64,000 bases of DNA from assembly GCA_946902985.2 (NCBI GenBank), contig OX336397.1, positions 148,173,890 through 148,237,889 of the forward strand. Reading direction: 5' to 3'. The position numbers and the translations under genes were made by a program. Under the pieces are notes generated by a model that had not been told where the DNA came from, searched no databases, and was given only the letters and a program-made list of their open reading frames with translations. Shown in pieces: positions 56,289 to 64,000 of the stretch (its first letter is position 1; each line of letters opens with the position of its first letter). This DNA is from Meconema thalassinum (taxonomy: Eukaryota > Arthropoda > Insecta > Orthoptera > Tettigoniidae).

Positions 56289-56969
56289 ATGAAGAGAATT
56301 TTTGAACTAAGTGGTAAAACTTCGGTTTTAGAGAAAAGGTTAAATGTTCCATTGCGAGATGAATTTAGAAAAGTTGGATTAATAGGGTTTTACTCAACCT
56401 TCCTAACACCAAATATTACAACAAAATACAATAAAGTACACTATGAAAAAGTATCAGGTACGATAACTGAAATGTTTATTCCACCAGGTCAATATAATGT
56501 AGAAAATTTACAAAAAGCTATTCAAAGTATAGAACCTAAGATTAGTATTGAACAAAATAAAATTCTAAACAGATTGGAAATAATTAGTGATTATAAAATA
56601 TATTTTGACCAAGAAGAAAGTATTGGTTCAGTTTTAGGTTTTAATAATCAAATTGTAGAACCAAAAACCAAAACACTTGCTCGGAACTTACCTAAAATAA
56701 TTCCGTTCGAAAATATCCGCGTTCATTTCAATTTAGCGGATGGAATGTTTGTAAAAGACTCTGAGCATTTTCACCGTGAAACGAATATTATTGCATCATT
56801 TAAACCAGCCCTAGAATTTAGTGCTCCAATAATTTATGAGCCGAATTATCCTATATTTTGCCCAGTTTTCGATAAAATTCAGAATTTAAAAATTACTGTG
56901 ACCAATGAGAATGACGAAGTAATAGATTTCAACGGCGCAACAGTTACTGTAATTTTAGAGATGAGTTAA
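56289..56969 (+). CDS. mCP: Polinton minor capsid (penton-like) protein
   Basis: 226 aa, beta-rich, with features of the single-jelly-roll Polinton penton: IPPGQYNVENLQKAI, IGSVLGFNNQIVEP and a C-terminal beta-hairpin VTNENDEVIDFNGATVTVILEM. Forms capsid vertices in the family model. It starts in TTAATAAATGA and is complete and uninterrupted. It lies directly upstream of the major capsid gene (44 bp gap), same strand. Confidence 0.82.
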   Translation: MKRIFELSGKTSVLEKRLNVPLRDEFRKVGLIGFYSTFLTPNITTKYNKVHYEKVSGTITEMFIPPGQYNVENLQKAIQSIEPKISIEQNKILNRLEIISDYKIYFDQEESIGSVLGFNNQIVEPKTKTLARNLPKIIPFENIRVHFNLADGMFVKDSEHFHRETNIIASFKPALEFSAPIIYEPNYPIFCPVFDKIQNLKITVTNENDEVIDFNGATVTVILEMS

Positions 56970-57013
56970 TTATTTCCTCTTCATTTAATTTTCTATTATT
57001 TTTCTTATAATAA

Positions 57014-58241
57014 ATGAACAAAGTAGAAAGTTACCAGTGGCAGTCTTTTCCTGTAAATGAAAAGACTAAAAACAATTTAAATTTGCCAAACAAGGACGTG
57101 GAAATAGATATTAAAGTTGGTGATGGTTGGATTGATAATAATGCGCACCTGTATATTACTTTCGATGTAACTCATGCTGATGGAACTGATTACACTAACT
57201 ATGAAGGAAAGTCAAATGTAAAGCTAATTGAAAATTACCCCACTCAATTTTGGAGCACTGTAACCGTGAAAAAACGAGGACAAACTATCTATCGAATTGA
57301 CCATCCAAATACATCTTCAACGGTTCTGTTTAATTTAACAGCCTGTTATAGTGATAAAATGATATATTCAGGTAATTTTCTTAATAATGGTAAATTGCAG
57401 AAAAAATCAAATGAGTTAAGGTACCCTTTAAGTCTCCTTGGTGGCTTTTTTAAGGATTTTAAAGAGATTATGTGGGAAGGAGATTTAACTGTTACATTTA
57501 CATGGAGTCAAAATGCGACCGATGCTTTGTATAGATGGTGGACTAAGAATCCCGATGGGGGCAATGCACCTGGAACTCTCCCGGAGGAAGGAAAAGTTAC
57601 CGTAAAGTCAATGGAGATAAAAAATTCCTGTTGTTAAATACGAACCAAATTATGAGCTTGAACTGAGAGAAAAAATACTAAAAGAACCACGAATACCTAT
57701 ATCATTCTTTGATCTTCAAACTCAAGAAATTTCAGGCCTAAGTGGTAAAAAGAATTTTGAAATAGATATTACTAATTACTACAATTCAATGGAGTTTGAT
57801 CTGCCATATTTTATTTTTGTTGTGTTTCAAACTAATAGAAAAGGTAACCAAGATATGAATAGTTCCAAATTTGATCATGTTCAGCTTCAAAATATTTATA
57901 TGAAAAACGGAAGAAACGAAATGTTTCCGGAAGAAATGTGGAATATTAATCCTCATAATACTTATCTAAATGCCTATTATGCTTTTAGGGACTTAAAGCG
58001 TATAACTGAGCTAAAGTATAATGTTGTTGTAACCCCCACAGAGTTCATTGCTTCTTATCCTATTTATGTTATCAATATAAGTCGTCGTAGATATGTAGTA
58101 ACACCTCAGAAAACCAGTATGAAATTGGTAGCAACATTTAATGCCAATATACCTGAAAATACGCTTGCTTATATAATTATGTATGGTAAAAAGAATTTAA
58201 CCTATGACGCTAAGCATGGAATAGTTACTGAAAACTTTTAA
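57014..58241 (+). CDS. MCP: Polinton major capsid protein (double jelly-roll), one frameshift
   Basis: Two open frames, 57014-57637 and one that opens before 57640 and runs to 58241, are consecutive halves of a ~408-aa hexon-like double jelly-roll capsid protein. The first half has YQWQSFPVNE, GWIDNNAHLYITFDV, LLGGFFKDF and WEGDLTVTFTW; the second has VKYEPNYELE, FFDLQ, YFIFVVFQT, YLNAYYAFRDL and IYVINISRRRYV. The junction is a run of six A (57619-57624), where one extra A explains the shift. Such an A run is also a classic place for a sequencing error. Start context TATAATAAATGA. Confidence 0.93.
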
Positions 58242-58607
58242 AATGCCGTACCTATATTAATATTATGGATTTTAGCCATTAAAGTCACTATTTAAAATGA
58301 AATAAACAGAGACAAATTACTCGCTTATGTATCTAAAATAGTTAATTGCAGTTATCTCTTAAGGCCAAGGTTCGGGTGCACTTGGCTTGCTCGCAATGAT
58401 AATGACTCACTATTACCACATAGTGGACTGATTATCGCAGCACATTTCCGCCTCACCAGCTAAAGCGCTATCTAGTAGTGTATGACTAAAGCCAACGAGG
58501 AAAGATTCTAAGTGTGACCTCTATTAGCGTATAATTAAACTCAATCAATTGCACCACTTACACACAGATTGCAATTCATAAGGCGTTCAAACTAAGGTTC
58601 ACATCGC

Positions 58608-58712
58608 TTTCCTCGTAGCTCAGGAGGGTAAGTGTTCGGAATGTTGAGGTTTGTTCGCTTGGAGATGGAGGCGCCCCGTTCTCTATGGTTCGAATCCCAG
58701 TCACTCCTTTCG
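58608..58712 (+). repeat. tRNA-like (SINE head?) unit inside the Polinton
   Basis: TAGCTCAGGAGG (58616-58627) matches a pol III A-box and GGTTCGAATCCC (58687-58698) a B-box, ~60 bp apart. It does not fold into a clean cloverleaf by eye, so a SINE fragment or cargo tRNA pseudogene is more likely than a functional tRNA. It differs from SINE families A-C in the window. Confidence 0.55.
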
Positions 58713-58861
58713 AAAAAATAACTGAGTTTTAACAACGTGAGAGTGCTCTCCAGGGTCTATTAGAGGCATTCTGAGAGATGCAAAGTAAAGAGGAGTGGCC
58801 ACTCAAAAGAAAAAGTAGAAAGCAATAAAAAAGAAAAAAAACGGAGAAGGATGAAGTAGAA

Positions 58862-58942
58862 AAAACCCCTAGGGTTTCGACGGAGATAAATTAGAAAACC
58901 AGCGCTGGCTTCGAAACACCCTAGGGGTTTCTCCGTTACAAT
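58862..58942. repeat. Long stem-loop with CCCCTAGGG arms
   Basis: AACCCCTAGGGTTTCGA at 58864-58880 is inverted at 58917-58934 (TTCGAAACACCCTAGGGGTTT), with a loop of ~36 bp. A related CTCTAGGGTTTTTGTC occurs at 59631. It may be a transcription terminator for the MCP operon-like strand or an unrelated palindrome. Confidence 0.55.
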
Positions 58943-59014
58943 CGGAGTTTTGCAAAAAAAATCCTGAGGATAATGTTTTGTATTACTTAAAGATATGAAA
59001 ACAGTTACTAAAAT

Positions 59015-59254
59015 ATGGAACTCATGCCTTGCAGCTTAACAAATATTTTAAAGGGGGGCGATGCGTCCACTAATCCACTAAGAATAAACATTCCTAATCA
59101 TCTTAAGGGTCTAGTCTTCCATTACCAACAAGCCCTGCAGAACTTACAACTAACAATCTCAGAATTTGTAGATGCTGATGATTGTCGGAAAATCGGTAAA
59201 GCCTTCGAAGAATTAGAAAATCAAGTCGACAAAATGATACATAAAATGATATAA
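59015..59254 (+). CDS. 79-aa hypothetical ORF
   Basis: Begins ATGGAACTCATGCC without the TAAATG context of the other Polinton genes. The product includes 'LTNILKGGDASTNPLRINIP' and an amphipathic helix ending NQVDKMIHKMI. No family recognised. It is the last possible gene before the right terminal array and may be spurious. Confidence 0.3.
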   Translation: MELMPCSLTNILKGGDASTNPLRINIPNHLKGLVFHYQQALQNLQLTISEFVDADDCRKIGKAFEELENQVDKMIHKMI

Positions 59255-59429
59255 AATTTAACAAGGATGTCTTATAAATTTAAGTTTACTTCTCAAAACA
59301 CGAGGTGCTAGATAACAATATTAGGTTATTTCATGACTTTTAATAGGCTTTGGCTTATTAAAATGCAACCCCTTGCAACTGGCACAGTATGTGGAGCGGA
59401 CAGAAACTGCTTAATTCACTCACTGTTCA

Positions 59430-60290
59430 TTTCTTCACTTTCTCATTTAAGCGCTCTTTGATTTCGTCACTGTTAAATTTAGACACTTTTTCATTTAGTT
59501 ACTTTTTAATTTAGTCACTGTTTGATTTAGCCACTTTTTCATTTCGTCACTTTTTGATGTAGTAATTGTTGATTTAGCCACTTTTTCATTTCGTCACTGT
59601 TTTATAAAAGTCATTGTGAACGAGAGGGGTACTCTAGGGTTTTTGTCACCTTTTTCAAAAAAGTGGGGAGACATTTACGAAGGGGGTACCCTGGGGGATT
59701 TTAGGCGCATTTACCAAAAAGTGGGGGAGGGTGTTCGAGCCATAAAAAAAGCCATAAAAATAACGGTATATGTAATGGAGAGCGTACATCCATAAGAAGA
59801 ATCAAATTTGCGAAAAAGTCGTCAGAATTTACACCCATTATTTTAACCATTCTTATTGAAAAAGTCAATAAGAATTTAGCCATTATTTTATCCATACATT
59901 TAAAAATGTCATTAGAAATTTAGCCATTATTTTAGCCATTAATTTTGAAAAAGTCATTGAAATTTAAATCCATTATTTTATCCATAATTTTTTTAAAAAG
60001 TCACTGGTAGTTTTGTCCATTATTTTATCCATTGTTGGTAAAAAAAAAGTCGTCAGAATTTACAGCCATTATTTTAACCATTTTCATTGAAAAAGTCATT
60101 AGAAATTTAGCCATTATTTTATCCATACATTTTAAAAATGTCATTAGAAATTTAGCCATTATTTTATCCATATTTTAGAAAAGTCATTGGAAATTTAAGC
60201 CATTATTTTAGCCATTATTTTTGAAAAAGTCATTGGAAATTTTAGCCATAGCATTTAACCATCTTGTCCTATACCGCCGCCTATACTACT
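59430..60290. repeat. Right subterminal repeats and terminal inverted repeat
   Basis: 59430-59620 holds degenerate 'TTTAGTCACTTTTTCATTT' repeats. From ~59800 to 60250 the array of the left end recurs inverted (TTTAGCCATTATTTTATCC). The outer ~75 bp (to 60290) are the exact terminal inverted repeat. The array is about half as long as on the left. The ORF at 59701-59895 is a by-product. Confidence 0.85.
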
Positions 60291-60305
60291 TGATTGCGAT
60301 GAACA

Positions 60306-60812
60306 GTGGCAGATTCAGGCCTTGCGGGGCCCTAGGCGACATGATAAGGTGGGGCCCACAACAATAGGAAATAAAACAAATCAAATCAAAGAGAAAATAG
60401 TTGGGTAATAATAATAAACTAATGAATAGTGACAATATTTTTAATACACTACAGTACATTATTTTAATAATATGAAAGAGACCTGTACGTCCCCTTGTAG
60501 AAGATTATGTAAACTATAAAATATTAAAATACTACTTTATGTTCGACCCTCACTATTATGTGTCAGAAAAGTGTATCATAATGATGGTCATTACAACACT
60601 GTTTTTCATTACGATACAGTTTCTCCAGCCAATCAGAGCTCGTTCATTGACCAATTAGGTAACGATACCTTCGCGCATGCGCTCAAAATCCAACATGTCG
60701 GACATTAACACAACATCGAACTATAATAAATTACCGACATGGAATACGCACCGTCAATATGTTCGCGTAAATAAACTGGCGAATATGAGACAAGAAATAG
60801 CACTGTACCTTA
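60306..60812. other. Unassigned stretch, possible hAT-type remnant end
   Basis: CAGTGGCAGATTCAGGCC at 60302-60320 has a CAGTGGC start typical of hAT ends, and GCGGGGCCCTAGGCG recurs near 62163, so 60306-62215 may be a degraded hAT-type element. No transposase seen. Confidence 0.3.
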
Positions 60813-60820
60813 ATATCATC

Positions 60821-61589
60821 CAGGCGCGGATCCAAGGGGGGGGGGTCACGGGGGTCATGACCCCCCCAAACGGAGACCAACTTTTTTTGCAAACTCAAAA
60901 AACGAAAACACAATTACCAGACAAATAAAACATAACGAATTTTAACTGAAAAACAGTTTTTTTTTTTTTCATTTTACTCAATACTGAATTATCTTTATTG
61001 GAATTGTTATGTTCTGTTACAACTGTACTTATTTACAACTTCTAACCTCTTGTATAAAAACTATTAGTTATACAACAAAATCAACTCGGCTATTTTGTTT
61101 AGCAAACCTTGTGATTACCTAATCGATGTTTATAGTGATGTCACGATGAATGTGCAGTAATGCACGGATAGGAAAATGGGGATTTTTTCGCACCAAAATT
61201 TTTTGCCGACGTCCAAACTGCAAGCTTGGTTGGCAATTTAAGCTGTGACTTTCTCCCTTTGTTGGTACCAACTCGACTTGCCGAAACTGTTACGTACCTT
61301 GATCCTTTTCTCGAAGCTCGATGTAAAAGTCGCAAAACACGCCGTTGCAATTTGTACGAATATTTTTGGTGCGCTAAACGCATCAAATTTCTATCCATGA
61401 AGCTTGCAAAAAAATTGGTCTGGTTTTGTACGTTTGGTTATTTTGTGATTGCGTTTTTAGTGACACCATTTTTCTTAACAATTTCGATTCTCTGACCCCC
61501 CCCCCCTCCACCGCCCCCCCCCCCCCCCAAGCCAAACTCTAGATCGATTCTCTGACCCCCCCCAAAACCAAACTCTAGATCCGCGCCTG
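60821..61589. mobile_element. hAT-type MITE with 8-bp TSD
   Basis: CAGGCGCGGATCC at the left and GGATC-CGCGCCTG (as AGATCCGCGCCTG) at the right, flanked by a perfect ATATCATC (60813-60820, 61590-61597). Length 769 bp. It holds G10 and C13-C16 homopolymers near its ends. Overlapping ORFs (61141-61398, 61226-61495) are non-homologous to any family I recognise. Confidence 0.85.
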
Positions 61590-61864
61590 ATATCATCAAC
61601 CCTAATTTCTACATAGCCTTCAAACGACTCCGGTGACAATATTACGGAGGGATGGCAGATGTAAACATATCGCCTGCATAATATGGCATTGCAAGCACAC
61701 AGAGCGCATGCGTCGGTCGTTCAGAGATCTTGAAAGACAGAGATATGTCTCGCGCTCGCTCTCCGATAACAAAATTCTTGTGGCTGACTCTCAACACATA
61801 TTTATGAATATTTATGTTAAAACATATAATAAAGTAATAATTATCGTCGAACATAAACAGTCGT

Positions 61865-61980
61865 ATGCAACTCGCCTATAATGGTAATTAAGACACTCGT
61901 ATGGAAATTATAAAACTCGCATACGCTCGTTTTATAAAAATACTCGTGTCTTAATTATAGCCATTATAGGCTCGTTGCAT
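61865..61980. repeat. 116-bp near-perfect palindrome
   Basis: ATGCAACTCGCCTATAATGG at the left is inverted at the right (CCATTATAGGCTCGTTGCAT). Inside, TAATTAAGACACTCGTAT pairs with its inverse, and ATAAAAC...GTTTTAT forms the inner stem. The CTCG word is repeated through the arms. It would fold as one long hairpin. A foldback MITE or hairpin-RNA source is possible. Confidence 0.75.
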
Positions 61981-61984
61981 AATG

Positions 61985-64000
61985 TACTATTGCGACATTT
62001 TCCCGGCTGAAGTCTTCTATTATTACACTGAAATCTAAACTTGCTAAATCGTCACAGGAGGTTATAGCTGCAATGAAAAAAGGAATATTAGTTATAAATT
62101 AGTTTGAAAACTATAATAAATAAATTAAATTTAAAAAATCAATGGTGCAGGGCTTCCCGTACCGCGGGGCCCTAGGCGGTCACCCTCCTCGCCCTCCCCT
62201 AGATCTGGGCCCTGGAAAAGAATGTAACTTAGGCTTAATTTAGATTATTGATGGAATATGTATTTATTTCATTAACTTTTGTAATTTGTCACCAGGGCAT
62301 AAGCATATATAATAATACTTATATCTGATTACCGATAGTGTTGGAAATACGTCACTAGTAATATCGTTATTCTATGACCGTGGCTAGGCTATGGTGTCTA
62401 TAATCAGCGGGGCGAGGTTGCTAGGAATGTCGTCACCGAGTTAGCGTCTTCCGACTTAAATCATGTGCCTCGCGGCAAAATATTAAGATCTAAGAATTTT
62501 GATTTCCATGTAGGAATACTTGAAGTACTCTTTACAGACGTGACTAAATTAGATAATGGAGATGAATCTTTCTATCGAGTTTAGCTTGGACATGTTCATG
62601 CCCTGTGTAAATTGATTTACAATATTTTATTGTCGAGTATACACAAGATTAAATGTGTAACTAGAAACGTCTTTATGCCGGCAGTTATAAAATATACCCA
62701 GTGATAGTACTTATAAGTTGGTAAACATAAATACATTTTTCAATCGATTCCACATTCATGTGGGTGCAAAGACGGAGATATGTTGTGTTTGGTTTGAAGT
62801 GAGTTTCTTGTAACCCGGGGTGGTCTTGTATTTTCTGAAACTCATTGGATCCAGTTGCTGCCAATTTCTTGGTGCTCCCGGTGTAACGTAAGTTAACTTT
62901 CACGTTGATAGGTTTGTAATGTACTTTAGTGGAATTTATTCCGCCTGCCTCATCGTATTATGCTGAGATTTGTGTATAACCTATTTAGGAATAAAGGAGC
63001 CAATAATAGGACGTTTCTTTTCAGTGGCTACTACCAGTAATTCCTCATTCAATTCTAATGATAGACAATCATATTGTACTCGATATTATACTCTAACTTA
63101 CTGGTATATCTTATAAACTCGAGCGTCATAGTCGAATACGTTCTTTCGTTAACCTCTTCTAACTACTGTGCACCAGGTGGGTTATATTCTTATTACTAGT
63201 AGCCTTACTTGAATACCGTACTGAAATTACCTCGTTTGATGTGTTATACGGGGTTATTCACCTAAGATGATACTTACGGTACACGGAAATAACATCTGAA
63301 CCCTTAAAGATATCGGTATTCTGTTTTCATTATTCGTAACACCCAGGGGCTTGGAAAATAATGTTCTACTTTACTCGTGGGGTGAGTAATAACCGAGATA
63401 TTGATACTAACACCCTATTTTGAAAAGGAATGTCACATATTTATATTGCTGGCCTATAAGTTTATCTGCGTACAAGTAAAAATATGTAAGTATTTTCAAA
63501 ATTGGACAGTTACTTTTTGAGATATCAATAAGAACAGAATGCGCTGTTGTGCATGCCGAATCAGCCAGCGTGCAGTCGTGCAGTCATATTGGTTCCTGGG
63601 TCCAGCCACAAAACGGATACCAGGCATGTAAACATATCGTACACATATGATGGGTTTGCAAAGTGTGTATGACAGGCGAATGCATGACCGGACAGGGAGG
63701 GGGGATGGTTTTAAAGGGACTAAAATAATTACTTCGACTTCATAGGAACATCACGAACCTATTATTAATTGTCACTGTTTGAGTGTACAGTACCTACTAC
63801 TGTATGAATTGAGAAAAAAACATAACACAGGACACCTGAAGAGCTCCTTCTAGAAAAGCAAATGAATAATGTCCTAGGGAGACTTATTGGAAATGATCCC
63901 AAGGGCGTGGGCACGCGAACATAACAACATCTCGTCGGTGTAATTGGTATTAACCCAGGAACCTGCTTGCTCGTCAATATGTCCTTGCCCGATTGCACGC
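61985..64000. other. Unassigned right flank
   Basis: Apart from the GGGGCCCTAGGCGG block near 62160-62215, I see no repeat pair, RNA gene or credible coding region. The short minus-strand ORFs at 62685-62903 and 63765-63998 have no recognisable domain. Confidence 0.4.

Larger units (their letters stand above)
58242..59014. other. Intergenic stretch in the Polinton, with tRNA-like insertion and hairpin
   Basis: No gene. 58608-58712 is a tRNA-like unit, described separately. A hairpin, CCCTAGGGTTTCGA with inverse TCGAAACACCCTAGGG, lies at 58864-58934. The rest is unassigned. Confidence 0.5.
43957..60290. mobile_element. Polinton/Maverick DNA transposon, end-to-end (16.3 kb)
   Basis: Ends AGTAGTATAGGCGGCGGTAT (43957 on) and its exact inverse (to 60290), flanked by a perfect 6-bp duplication TGATTG (43951-43956, 60291-60296). 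AG-starting termini and 6-bp TSD are the Polinton signature. Inside are the canonical genes: pPolB, retroviral-like integrase, adenain-type protease, FtsK-like packaging ATPase, major and minor capsid proteins. Ends and flanks look fresh, yet several genes carry single frameshifts, a stop or lost start codons. Confidence 0.97.

Noticed and set aside
58608..58712. Functional tRNA gene
   Set aside because: A- and B-box-like motifs are present but no clean cloverleaf or anticodon loop could be drawn by eye.
60677..61495. ORFs in the CAGGCGCGGATC element as transposase
   Set aside because: They overlap on opposite strands, are short, and contain no catalytic motif; the element is a non-autonomous MITE.

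Overview
The window is eukaryotic repeat-rich DNA. It is most likely from a large-genome, probably hemimetabolous, insect: AT-rich, no operons, several tRNA-derived SINE families, LINEs with the insect-type 'GRPR..W' and 'YGSE' tails, a Gypsy LTR element and a Polinton/Maverick. The species assignment is a low-confidence inference. I find no convincing host protein-coding gene; almost everything that can be named is a mobile element, many of them nested.

Layout. 1-2250: unassigned DNA with one short repeat. 2257-2815: 3' part of a LINE on the minus strand. 2822-17412: a nearly complete Gypsy-type LTR retrotransposon. Its two LTRs are exactly 3,698 bp long once a SINE in the 3' copy is subtracted. 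It has a long coiled-coil Gag, then protease, RT, RNase H and integrase in the -1 frame behind an 11-A run. 17413-25515: three Helitron-like units filled with ~164-bp minisatellite repeats, two of them joined head to tail, plus a TIR element between units 2 and 3. 25517-30560: a stack of nested insertions (palindromic element > LINE > hAT-type element > TTAA-flanked foldback element, with another TIR element at the LINE 5' end). 30574-42648: two ~1.45-kb inverted arms enclosing a 1.17-kb foldback element, a decayed DDE transposase, a second LINE broken by a SINE, and several SINE copies. 42650-43950: low-complexity DNA and a SINE. 43957-60290: a 16.3-kb Polinton with a perfect 6-bp target duplication. 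60300-64000: hAT-type remnants, a 116-bp palindrome and unassigned sequence.

The Polinton is the most informative part. Its module is recognisable: protein-primed family B DNA polymerase with OTU-like and zinc-rich N-terminal regions, retroviral-like integrase with chromodomain, adenovirus-type cysteine protease, packaging ATPase, penton-like and major capsid proteins, a PLA2 protein and a pX-like protein. It also carries a BRO-N gene, a fibre-like protein, a tiny zinc-ribbon ORF overlapping the integrase, and small ORFs of unknown role. Nearly every gene starts inside the same 'TAATAAATG' sequence, so promoter and start codon appear fused in one element-wide signal. Ends and TSD are intact, but at least three genes carry frameshifts, one an in-frame stop, and two lack an ATG. 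The copy is therefore either young and decaying or affected by homopolymer sequencing errors.
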